Source: Gammaproteobacteria bacterium (GTDB lineage: Bacteria > Pseudomonadota > Gammaproteobacteria > JAJPIJ01). Taken from it: a stretch of DNA of 64,000 bases. The stretch spans positions 1-64,000 of the forward strand of contig JAJVHZ010000065.1 in NCBI GenBank assembly GCA_022072255.1. The letters run 5' to 3'. The translations under genes and the position numbers were made by a program. The notes under the pieces were generated by a model. The model was not told where the DNA came from. It saw nothing but the letters and a program-made list of their open reading frames with translations, and made no database searches. Shown piece after piece: positions 10,301 to 17,800 of this stretch; within the stretch, counting starts at the first letter, position 1, and the number at the start of each line of letters is the position of its first letter.

Positions 10301-10923
10301 TCGACGATCAACTCCGGCTGGAACAGCCACGCCGTGTCGCGCAGCTTTTTCGGCTCGCTCTGCCCGTTGACCAGAAACAGCGTCACAATCCAGTAATGGT
10401 CGCGGCGGCGAATGACGCCCTGCACTTCGACTTCGTGAAATTCACCGTCGGGAACCCATCTGACTTTGCCCGTCTTCAACGGAATCGGTTCCGAAACGCC
10501 TTCGCGCTGGCTGCGCTTCCAGACCAGTTTGGGGTTGCCGGCTTCGGTGGTGAGCGTTTCGCTGACCACGCGGGCGTAATGGCCCCAGCGCGCGGTGATC
10601 TGGAACTCCGTCGCCTCGGCGTCTATGCAAAACGTCATGCCGAAAGACGAGGGGAACAGCGTTTTGGCCGTCGGCCCGGTGTATTCGGGGTTTCCCTCTT
10701 CAGCCGTGCCGCTTCCGCCCGCTGGCAGTTCATCGAACTCTTCGGGCGAAAGGTTTTGCTGAGTGGGCGCGAGCATCCCTACCAGGTAGCGGTCGCGCAC
10801 GCTCTGTTCGGTGACCTCTTCGGCAGGCCCGTCCGCAGGCCCCAGCAGGTCATTCAACACCATCTCTTCCAATTCGGCGCGAATCCGCATCGGCGAGGGA
10901 ATGCTTTGCAACAAGGTGGTCAT
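7369..10923 (-). CDS. drmA: DISARM helicase DrmA
   Basis: An 1184-residue superfamily 2 helicase. Visible motifs are Walker A FPTGGGKTEAYL near residue 452, a DELH Walker B (IIQDELHLISGPLG) near 708, SATIRKAG near 755, and motifs V/VI in ATNMVSVGVDVQRLGLM through STSRVGRKFPG near 970. A CPWCGSK cysteine pair and a later cysteine pair near residues 580-610 suggest a zinc-binding insertion. DrmA is the conserved DNA-translocating subunit of DISARM and works with DrmB. It is separated from the XisH-like gene upstream by about 115 bases and overlaps drmB downstream. The family is long and this copy looks intact. Confidence 0.93.
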   Translation of the reverse strand: MTTLLQSIPSPMRIRAELEEMVLNDLLGPADGPAEEVTEQSVRDRYLVGMLAPTQQNLSPEEFDELPAGGSGTAEEGNPEYTGPTAKTLFPSSFGMTFCIDAEATEFQITARWGHYARVVSETLTTEAGNPKLVWKRSQREGVSEPIPLKTGKVRWVPDGEFHEVEVQGVIRRRDHYWIVTLFLVNGQSEPKKLRDTAWLFQPELIVESPDGKPIFRPHSRRREPGKSDPVVYAEERELAMLYRHCVQFGVGHGVSIHAESPEGVYDRALRVSTRVVPAYEVPKTTPPVIAEIPKLAGLSLDMKELGETKTDDFDRKLRPLLVAYEAWIKEREAELNAPEMEPHREAGKAALERCRTALARIEAGLKLICSDEKAAEAFRFANLAMWQQRVRSIYSLRRRRGEGADLKAIDVAPNRSWYPFQLAFVLLNLPGITKLNHVDRTGETEAVADLLWFPTGGGKTEAYLGLSAYTMGLRRLQGEVAGRSGQHGVAVLMRYTLRLLTIQQFQRATALICACEVIRRTDEKKWGTEPFRIGLWVGQKTTPNTTDQADEAIQLAHGQGGFKGGKLSGSPAQLTNCPWCGSKIDPGRDIKVESYKKGRGRTVTFCGDALGRCDFGSKKSPLEGIPVLVVDEEIYRRLPTLLIATVDKFAQMPWNGKTQMLFGQVEAYCDRHGFRSPEIEDSDSHPKKDNHPAARTKPHSKLRPPDLIIQDELHLISGPLGTLVGLYETAVDKLCSWEVNGKVVRPKVIASTATIRKAGDQVYATFLRQVNIFPPQGLDVRDNFFSRQRPPSEDTPGRRYIGICASGRRLKVALIRVYVALLSASQTLYEKKGYGPEVDPWMTLIGYFNSMRELGGMRRLVDDDVRTRLGKMDQRGLSRRPIYTVDELTSRKDSTDIPEVLDHLEVGFDPLLEAKRKELQKKGAAMLKDLPKRPLDVLLATNMVSVGVDVQRLGLMVVAGQPKTTAEYIQSTSRVGRKFPGLVITVCNWARPRDLSHYESFEHYHATFYKHVEALSVTPFALGAISRGLTALLVSCVRLQGSEFNPNKHASRIERNHPYIKEAIEIITRRAHLVGAGPEVEQLVRGELNERLDQWLAEAQKNVGGRVLGYDGERDGLTVGLLRRPSLDPWDDFTCLNSLRDVEPTVGLIFHDGGMDEDPDFEAPVSEDSEDIEGGDSDEEGAE

Positions 10924-11038
10924 GGCGGTATCCGGGGATCGGATTCGAGCGGACGGTTGAGCATCCGGCTTTACATCGTTTTGTGGTTATGGCTCTGCTC
11001 CGGCGCATCGAAGCAAAGTCTGAGGATGGGGCAATCGT

Positions 11039-11458
11039 TTAAAGCCATCTCACGACCTCTTCATCGAGAGGGTCGAAAACAAGAATCCTGATCTTCTCTT
11101 TAGCGCGCAATTCTTCACCTTCCGGCGATTGGAAGATTGAGGCATAAACATCATCTCGAATCGCCAGAAACAACCTCCTGGGTGGTTCGTTTCCGCGCAG
11201 CGCATATTGATAGAGCATGAATTCACCAAGCGCGCTATACAAATCAACCATCTGAGACGGGCCGAGAAAACTCGTGACCGCGATGGCGATTCTCTCGGTG
11301 TCTTTTTCAGCGCCGATCAATCGTTCTCCTTCAGGATGAAGCGGCAGGTCCGTCCGCGGCCATCGAACATTCAGCGGGTCGTCGGTGATCCTCCAGCCGT
11401 CTTTTTCCAGCGCCCGTATGACAGCTTGACGAAAGATGTCTTTGCGATCACTCGCCAT
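11039..11458 (-). CDS. xisH: XisH-like protein (fdxN element excision controlling factor family), altered nuclease motif
   Basis: A 139-residue protein that fits XisH over its full length: ALEKDGWRITDDPL, ERLIGAEK, SFLGPSQMVDLYSALGEFML and the ending LVFDPLDEEVVRWL. XisH has a PD-(D/E)xK nuclease-like fold and was first linked to fdxN element excision in cyanobacteria; it usually sits beside xisI. In the family the core reads like IAVEIKSF, supplying the E-x-K residues. Here the matching segment is IAIAVTSF, so both catalytic positions appear lost. No xisI lies next to it. GAGGAGGTAGCG precedes the ATG, a strong ribosome site. Its role in the DISARM cargo block is unknown. Confidence 0.85.
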   Translation of the reverse strand: MASDRKDIFRQAVIRALEKDGWRITDDPLNVRWPRTDLPLHPEGERLIGAEKDTERIAIAVTSFLGPSQMVDLYSALGEFMLYQYALRGNEPPRRLFLAIRDDVYASIFQSPEGEELRAKEKIRILVFDPLDEEVVRWL

Positions 11459-11499
11459 ACGCTACCTCCTCTAGTCGAATCAATTCTAGTCAATCAACT

Positions 11500-12021
11500 T
11501 TATTCCTCACCAGCTTCGGCCAGGAATTTTTGGCGGACAGATTCCTTGAGATGAAAGCCAGTCTTCTCCAGGGTTTCATAAAAAGGATTGACGGCCGGAA
11601 TCGCTCCAACCTCTTTCATCATATTCAGCAGTTGCAACGTTCTGATGGCCGTAATCTGCATCACCTGCGCGCGTTTAAATCCCTTGGTTTCATCAATCAG
11701 CAAGTGCGCCTGCTTATAGTCCGCCTGAGCGATGGCCGCCGCCTCGCCTTCATCCAAATCCGCCTGCAGGATATTTTTGACCACCTCATCGGCTTCGGTG
11801 CAGACTTCAAAAAAGCGCCCCATTTCATTGATGAGCTTCTGCAACCGCCGTTTGCCCTTGTGTGGCGCTTTGAAGGCTTCTCGCTTGACTTCAGCGGGAA
11901 TCAGAATCTGTTTGTAAAACCACGGTAAATGTTCAACGACGCCGAGGCTGTCCAATCGAGTGAGCAATGTGTTGTCAATAACGGCAAGCGGCAGCCCACG
12001 GCCCCTTTTCCGATGAGCCAT
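11500..12021 (-). CDS. PIN-domain protein, DUF3368-like
   Basis: A 173-residue protein with the layout of DUF3368 PIN domains. An early acidic residue is in AVIDNTLLTRL, a second conserved acidic site in PAEVKREAF, a third in DEGEAAAIAQA and a fourth in HLLIDETKGFKRAQ. PIN domains are RNA-cleaving nucleases, and DUF3368 members often act as toxins beside a small UPF0175 antitoxin; no such partner is present here. Its ATG overlaps the stop of the TIR-like gene by one base (TAATG), so the two are probably made together. It may be an effector or regulator within the DISARM cargo. Confidence 0.8.
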   Translation of the reverse strand: MAHRKRGRGLPLAVIDNTLLTRLDSLGVVEHLPWFYKQILIPAEVKREAFKAPHKGKRRLQKLINEMGRFFEVCTEADEVVKNILQADLDEGEAAAIAQADYKQAHLLIDETKGFKRAQVMQITAIRTLQLLNMMKEVGAIPAVNPFYETLEKTGFHLKESVRQKFLAEAGEE

Positions 12022-12506
12022 TAGTTTTTATCACCCAGGAGTTCATTCAGCGCGACCATTCCAAGCGCAATGCCGGCGATCCAGCCAAGCGCGGTCAAAT
12101 CCTTCTTCTGTTGCTGTTGGCGGATCTGGTCGAGAACCGCCATCAGCCGATGCTCGTGCTGGTGGGGTATCAAAGGATTGAAGTACACGATTTGGCTTTC
12201 GGCTATGCCTTGAACCGGAACGCCCTGCTCGACGAAGGCAATAATCGGTTTGCTGTTTTGCGCCGCCGCGCCCAATTCGTGGTTGACCACATTCACTGAG
12301 GCTACTTGCGCGCCTCTGGTCAACAATCCGATGACCGCATCGCTTTGCTTGATCTTTTTAAGGGTATCCGTTGTCAACTCATCGTTGGCCGGCAGCGTGC
12401 GGTTGGGCAATAGAATCGCAATGTCGTAGGCCGCAGCCACCGCGCGCAGGCGCGCCGCAATCGTGGCGTCCACTGGTCCAAGCGCATAACTCAGGAAAAC
12501 TCTCAT
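12021..12506 (-). CDS. TIR-like protein with C-terminal hydrophobic segment
   Basis: The ATG at 12506 gives 161 residues beginning MRVFLSYALG, the first strand and loop of a TIR-type fold. A central DAVIGLLTRGAQ strand and a VNHELGAAAQNSKPIIAFVE helix-strand follow; the glutamate in NHEL occupies the position of the catalytic Glu of NAD-cleaving bacterial TIR domains. A short hydrophobic helix (LGWIAGIALGMVALNELL) near residues 139-157 may bind membrane. Bacterial TIR proteins are often abortive-infection effectors that consume NAD or make a signal. A related nucleotide-processing Rossmann-like domain is the alternative. It is coupled to the PIN gene by a one-base stop/start overlap. Confidence 0.7.
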   Translation of the reverse strand: MRVFLSYALGPVDATIAARLRAVAAAYDIAILLPNRTLPANDELTTDTLKKIKQSDAVIGLLTRGAQVASVNVVNHELGAAAQNSKPIIAFVEQGVPVQGIAESQIVYFNPLIPHQHEHRLMAVLDQIRQQQQKKDLTALGWIAGIALGMVALNELLGDKN

Positions 12507-12584
12507 ACTCAAATTTTATACTCTGTTCACTTGAAAAGGAATCGCCGGCAACCGGCGCAGCTTTAACCAATCCAAGCCCCGCGG

Positions 12585-12911
12585 TCACCTGGGCAGGATG
12601 TTGATCGCCTGAATTTTGGCGCGATATCTGGCGAACAGGTAGTGGATGAAATCACCGACGATCAGGTTGGGTTTGGCCGCGCCTCTGTTGACCACGCGGC
12701 AGAGTAGAATCTTCGATTTCGGATCCCAGTGAACATTGATCGCGCCTCGACGATCCGGGAGCGTGCTGTGAATCTTCGCCCAGCCGTTGTCACGGTGATT
12801 GCGCTTGTGTTCCGAAACCATGAAGTTGAATGTCTCGAGCTTGGCGTCACTCGTGATCTTCTGGCGAAGCGATTCCTTACTGGTCGTAATCACTTGTATC
12901 AGAATTTGCAT
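12585..12911 (-). CDS. Small protein of unknown function in DISARM cargo block
   Basis: A 108-residue protein preceded by a good ribosome site (AAAGGAAAGGTG before the ATG at 12911). I do not recognise it. It is basic, with a mixed alpha/beta pattern: an N-terminal strand MQILIQVIT, a middle region with NVHWDPKSKILLCRVVNRG that looks like a beta hairpin, and a C-terminal helix FIHYLFARYRAKIQAI. No signal peptide or membrane segment is seen. The coding frame fits its neighbours in strand and spacing, and the gene lies between the PC4-like gene and the TIR-like gene. It may be a nucleic-acid-binding accessory protein, but that is a guess. Confidence 0.65.
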   Translation of the reverse strand: MQILIQVITTSKESLRQKITSDAKLETFNFMVSEHKRNHRDNGWAKIHSTLPDRRGAINVHWDPKSKILLCRVVNRGAAKPNLIVGDFIHYLFARYRAKIQAINILPR

Positions 12912-12955
12912 GTCACCTTTCCTTTCTATTTTTACCAGCGCCGAGGCGTTACGCT

Positions 12956-13049
12956 TTCAGCTCCGTCAGGAGCGCAATGTTTATAGTCAGGGCGTTTTTG
13001 TTCTTCAGCTCCGTCAGGAGCGGCATATGTTAGATGTCGCTCCTGACAG
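12956..13049 (+). repeat. Short dispersed-type repeat: two direct copies and one inverted partial copy
   Basis: The 19-base unit TTCAGCTCCGTCAGGAGCG occurs at 12956-12974 and again at 13004-13022. Each holds a small palindrome, GCTCC-GTCA-GGAGC. A reverse partial copy, CGCTCCTGACAG, follows at 13038-13049. The three lie in the only larger gap of the cargo block, between the PC4-like gene and the small unknown gene. Units of this kind resemble REP or MITE-like dispersed elements, but their genome-wide abundance cannot be judged from this window. Confidence 0.6.
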
Positions 13050-13069
13050 ATTTGGTGAAATGGGTGGCG

Positions 13070-13516
13070 TCACAGGCTTTTTTCTGAGACCAATTGCTCG
13101 TGGGCAATGCGCAGGGCGTCAGCCAAGCTATCAACCAAGTCCAGCTTGAAGGTTACTCCCTTAGGAGAAGGCTTCTTGCCCTCGTCCGTTTCAGACTGGT
13201 ACCAAAGTCGCAGTTCGGCATAACGAGCCTTCCCAAATTCTCGGAACCCCACTTGAAGCTCGTCTCGTTTGGACTTTGAAATAGTCGCTACTGTCCCGAG
13301 TTCAGTGACTCCTTCCAGCAACTCGATACCGTCAATCACCTGCGGGAGCAACTCAGGCTTCACCATGACTCCCTTCTTTGTCGGGCGCCACTGATGATCG
13401 TCTCCCGACAAGAAGTGTTCGCGGACATCAACATACTGTCTATCTTGATATTCACGCAGGCAAACCCAAATCTCACTGGTTGCACTCTTTCTTATTTTCG
13501 CAATTGTGGCTTCCAT
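13070..13516 (-). CDS. Tandem PC4-like (p15/Sub1 type) nucleic-acid-binding protein
   Basis: The ATG at 13516 is favoured by GGAGGT ten bases upstream and gives 148 residues; a GTG at 13549 is possible. Two copies of a PC4-like domain are visible. The first reads EIWVCLREYQDRQYVDVREH, then WRPTKKGVMVKPELLPQVID. The second reads GFREFGKARYAELRLWYQSE, then KKPSPKGVTFKLDLVDSLAD. The 'strands, then P-x-x-KGV-x-x, then helix' pattern is characteristic of PC4-type single-stranded DNA-binding proteins. Two fused copies could form an intramolecular dimer. It sits directly downstream of the ParB-like gene with about 43 bases between, so the two are probably one transcription unit. Confidence 0.75.
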   Translation of the reverse strand: MEATIAKIRKSATSEIWVCLREYQDRQYVDVREHFLSGDDHQWRPTKKGVMVKPELLPQVIDGIELLEGVTELGTVATISKSKRDELQVGFREFGKARYAELRLWYQSETDEGKKPSPKGVTFKLDLVDSLADALRIAHEQLVSEKSL

Positions 13517-13559
13517 GAATGCATCTACCTCCATGTCAAGTTGGGGCACACTGCTTCAG

Positions 13560-14597
13560 TTACGACAGCTTGATTCCCGCGAAACTCTCTATTTTCCGAA
13601 GCGTCCGCGCAAGGCGACGAAGTTTCTCGAGCCGCGCTTCGTTACCGTCCTGCAACGCAGTGATTTCCTGAAGGGAAATCGTCTCAAGCTCGGCGCTCGC
13701 CTGGTCAATAGCGCTGTAAAGGTTCGATACCATGGAGGGATTAGCATCTTGCAGAAGCACACGAGCCGCTCGGATACCCTCCTTTTCAAACTTGTGCAGC
13801 GCGTCTGCATTCTCCAGGATGGCAGGTAGATCACGAACGTCCTTCGACTCCGGCAGCTTGCCATCGAATACCCACTGGCCAAAACGGCGCATGAAGTCCG
13901 GATCTCGCTCTGTCCAATCCCGCAGAGGCTTCTTCCTCATAAACTCTTCAAAATGGGAGAACCTGTTAATTCCCTGCGGATCTCCTGTTCGTTCCAAATA
14001 TGCTCTTGTTTCTTCAAACGCTGAGATCTTTTGCGATAGCTTCGAGCGTGACCAGCGAAGATGAGTGGAAAGGAAGTCATAAGTCTTGCCATGGACCTTG
14101 TTCATCTTCCACACATACTCCGCCTGGTCGAAAGCTCGCCATTCAATCTTACCGGCAATATGGAGTTCCCCAAGCAACAGACTGATCTGCTCTTCAGTAA
14201 CATTGGGGGGTAGAACGCGCACCCACACCTTAGAAAATCGGTCATCATCGGAATATTTCTTATGTAACTCGCGCATTACGACGGTTCGACAGTTACCCTC
14301 CACGACCGTGCTATCTACTCTAACGACCGGATCCTCAAGGAGACCTCCGTTCTGGTAAACACTCTGGTAAAGCGCCTTCACCTGATCAATATCCCATAGA
14401 ATCTTGTGGAGCTCTGCATCGTTGACTGTAGGCGCCTTCTTGTGCTGTCGCAGCAAATAGCCGAGTCGCTGATTGTTCGGGTCCAACCGGAGTTTTTCTA
14501 CCGGCCAGAGCTCGCGTTTGACAGAAAAGTCCGCATTGCCTAGCCGAAAAGTTAAAACGCTACCGTTATTTCCTGCCTGTTCAATTTGTTCTGCCAT
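13560..14597 (-). CDS. ParB/Srx-like domain protein
   Basis: GGAGGT seven bases before the ATG at 14597 sets the start and gives 345 residues; an ATG at 14675 lacks a ribosome site. The N-terminal half holds a ParB-type domain: LRLDPNNQRLGYLL, then YQNGGLLEDPVVRVDSTVVE, then the motif EGNCRTVVMREL, matching the GNHR signature of the ParB/Srx fold with Cys in place of His. ParB-type folds include CTP-binding partition proteins and nucleases. The C-terminal half is helical and may bind DNA or partners. Chromosome partition is unlikely given the context; a DNA-binding or nuclease role in the defence locus is more plausible. A palindrome lies about 85 bases upstream. Confidence 0.78.
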   Translation of the reverse strand: MAEQIEQAGNNGSVLTFRLGNADFSVKRELWPVEKLRLDPNNQRLGYLLRQHKKAPTVNDAELHKILWDIDQVKALYQSVYQNGGLLEDPVVRVDSTVVEGNCRTVVMRELHKKYSDDDRFSKVWVRVLPPNVTEEQISLLLGELHIAGKIEWRAFDQAEYVWKMNKVHGKTYDFLSTHLRWSRSKLSQKISAFEETRAYLERTGDPQGINRFSHFEEFMRKKPLRDWTERDPDFMRRFGQWVFDGKLPESKDVRDLPAILENADALHKFEKEGIRAARVLLQDANPSMVSNLYSAIDQASAELETISLQEITALQDGNEARLEKLRRLARTLRKIESFAGIKLS

Positions 14598-14680
14598 TGA
14601 ATTGACCTCCAATTTAATTTCGAGGCGTTTGATGACCTCGCGCAGGACTATATGCGCACCGCGATAGTCTGTCAACAGTT

Positions 14681-14704
14681 TTTTTAGTACCTGAGTACTA
14701 AAAA
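14681..14704. promoter_or_regulatory. Candidate operator: 10-bp inverted repeat
   Basis: TTTTTAGTAC-CTGA-GTACTAAAAA is a perfect 10-bp palindrome with a 4-base centre, 84 bases upstream of the ParB-like start. Its symmetry and place between drmMI and the cargo block suggest a dimeric repressor site controlling the cargo. On the minus strand it could also act as a weak terminator, but no long T tract follows. Confidence 0.5.
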
Positions 14705-14884
14705 TCCGCCACTAGACTAGCAGGAAGCACGGGCGAATTCCGGGGAAGCCGCAAACTCCTGACAACGGTCTAGACTCTGGTGCCGATTTATGCGACGAAC
14801 AACTTATTGTTGAACAATGGTTTAGTCTCCGTCTTATCACCCGTCCAGGGCCGACGAACTTTTTCATAAAGCGGATGCGCCGCT

Positions 14885-17800
14885 TCAATCTTCAAACAAG
14901 TCTTTCTGATCCGATGTGGCGAATAGCTCCGGCTGTCGCTTGACGCCGCCCGGCGCGGCTTTGCCGGTTCCTGATTTGCCCTTCGCGCTCTTTTTCGTCG
15001 CAGCCTTCTTCTTCGCGCCCTTCTCGTGCAGCCCTTCGGCCACCTCTTCGGCGTAGCGTTGGTGATTGAGTTCCAGCAAACGGTCGAGAACTTCGCGCCG
15101 CGCCGCTTCGCTGATCGTGAAGCGCACGCCCTGTTTCGTCTCGTGAAAATCGTGGTCGAGCCGCAAGTCCGTCCAGCCGTAGGCGCGGGCGACGGCCTCA
15201 TCCATCTCCTGGTGCAGTTCGCGCAGGCGGCCAATGTCGGTGGAAGATTCTTCGGGGTTGTGAAAGCGGTTGTAGGTTTTGGTCAAGCCTTCCTGACGCG
15301 CGAGCATGATGGATTGGCGGTGTATGTGGTATTGATCGCCAACCTCTTCAAGCATGTTTGTCGCTACCGGGAATGGAAATGTGTCAAATAAATCCGAAGG
15401 AGCATAGCGCAACGTAGCTCCCATTGTTGAGCAATAACGATAGGCCCAACTTACATGAGCTGCCGACTGCAACACAGCAAAAGAACCATACTTTTGTAGT
15501 CCAATTACAACGTGAGGTGCAGAATAGACCCACCCAGTTGGAACAAAATCGAAATTGACGTATTTGCTTGTAAAGCTATGAAAGAGAACTCGTGGCAGAT
15601 TTCTTATCTTTGCATAGCTTTCTAATCGCTTGTCCGAAAATTTCCAAAAGTCTGGTTCGTGTATTTGACCTGTCCTTGAATCAAAATAAGGTTTTACTCT
15701 AACTTCTAAAATGCGCAGACATTCGGGATATTCCGAGGCTTTCTCGTAATCCCAATCTCTAAAATTGATCACCCATCTTTTGGGTTCACGAATTGGGTCC
15801 GTGTTAAATTCCTGCCCCCCAAGAAATGGCTGAATCACATCAGTATTTTTTGGATTGCTTTGCAAAAGCTGCTCTACTTCAGGTCTCTCTAAAACGAACC
15901 CGACACACCCGGTAGTAGATCCCTTAAATGCTGCTCCTTCATTGGATTTAAGCTTATATGGATTCCCGGTGTTCCGGCCTATCTCCGTAAGTGCGGAAGA
16001 AATTTGTGAAGTAAGCTTACCATCGAGGCTAAAGACGCCGCTCCATTTATAACGTGTCATCCATACTAACGTTACAATTACGGATGCGGCACCATACCAA
16101 TTCACATTAGTGTTAGCCCGTATAAGGCTCAACCCTTCTCTTAAAAGCTGGTCTAATCCTAGTTGCCTAGTATCACCCTGAGAGATTGTATTTGTGGTGA
16201 TATAGCCAATAAATCCACTACTGTTTAATAGTGATCCACCTCTGAGTAAGAAGAATGCGCAAATATCTGCGTAACTTGCCTTCTGGCCATTAGCTATCTG
16301 CTCACCTATGTAACTTCGATAACCTTCACCACAAACTTTGTTAATATCTATCCCTTTTAGAAAAGGGGGATTCCCAACAAGCATATCGAACCCGTTCCGC
16401 TCAACAAAAACCTCAGGAAATTCAAGCGGCCAATGAAACGTCATCCGTCCATTTAGTACCTTTTCCGCAGCCTCTTTGAACTTCCCAATCTCTTTATTCT
16501 CGACGTAATAGTTTGCCTGAATCGCCGCGTTGTTCTGCCAATCCTCCTTTTGACGCGCATTGCCCGTGCGGAACTCGACCGCTACCAGCAAGTCTGCGGC
16601 GTAGCGCAACTGCGCCGTCTTCGCTTCGGCCTCGGCCAACAACTGCTGCTGGATTTCGGCGTCTTCAACGTGCTCTGCTGGTCGTGCTTCGATGCGTTTG
16701 CGCAAGGCGATTACTTCATCGGCTACTTTTTCAACAGCACTAGTGAAATAGCTCTTCTGCTTATTATCAAGATCGAGCGTGAAGTATCTGATCTGATCCA
16801 AGTGATGTATGCCAACAAGCGAATCGCCGGGGCGGACGGCGTGATCCAGAAAGGTGAACGGTTTGTCTTTGGCCAGCGTCAACAGCCACAGACTGAGCTT
16901 GGCCATCTCGACGGCCAGCGGATTTTTGTCCACGCCGTAAAGACAGCGCTGCGCGATGATGCGCTGGGCGTATGACATCCGCTCGTCGGTCTCTTGCGGA
17001 ATCAAGGCTTCATCGAGCGCGCCGGTGGCGACGGCGCCTTCGGGCGTAATGCGCGGCGCGCCGGGCTGTTCTTTCTCGATCTCTTCCCAGGCTTCGACCA
17101 GCCGTTCGGAAAGATAGCGGCACGCCTGCACCAGAAACGCGCCCGACCCGCAGGCCATATCGCAAATCTTCAGATCGAGCAGTTCGCGCGGCGAACGCAG
17201 CCGCCATTCCTCTTTCGGCTTGCCTTCCGCTGGGCCGACATAAACCAGCGGCTCCAGCGTGTATTGCACAATCGGTTCGGTCAGAGAGCGCGGCGTGTAA
17301 TGCGTGCCGCTGGAACGCCGGTCGGTTCCCTTGGTGACGTAAACGCTCCCCTGCGGAATGACGACGGGGCGGTCGAAGGAATCGTCGCGGACGAACGCGG
17401 CGAACGGGCGGACGCGTTTGAAGAGCGCTTCGTCGTTGCCGCACGCGGCGCGCATCCGGTTGATCTGGTCGGTTTCGAGTTCGGCTTCGAGCAACCGCCG
17501 CAATGCGTTTTCCGACTTGCCGGTCTGTTCGCGCAAAAACTTGATCAGTTCGTCGTCGCCCGACCCGCGCACGCGTTCCAATTCGCTGAGCGCGATCTCC
17601 GGCTCGTCGCCTTTCGTCCCGATGAGGCCCAGCACGGGCGTCGCCGCGCGTTTCGCTGTGTGATCGAGCAAGCCTTCGTAAACGTGGCCGATCTGTTCGA
17701 TGTCCAGTGCGCGGAAGCTCAACCGCCGCGCCTCGCCCTGCATCTCCAGGTATTGCAGCGAGCGCAGCAGGTGCAACACCGTGCGGTTGTTGATCGGCAG

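Noticed and set aside
9610-11091. Long plus-strand frame opposite drmA
   Set aside because: Arg/Gln-rich composition typical of an antisense shadow; drmA has complete helicase motifs on the other strand.
12956-13049. Possible CRISPR array from the repeated 19-base unit
   Set aside because: Only two direct copies, no regular spacer of 30-40 bases and no cas genes.
13560-14597. Chromosome partition ParB
   Set aside because: No parA neighbour, motif reads GNCR instead of GNHR, and context is a defence locus, so a partition role is not claimed.
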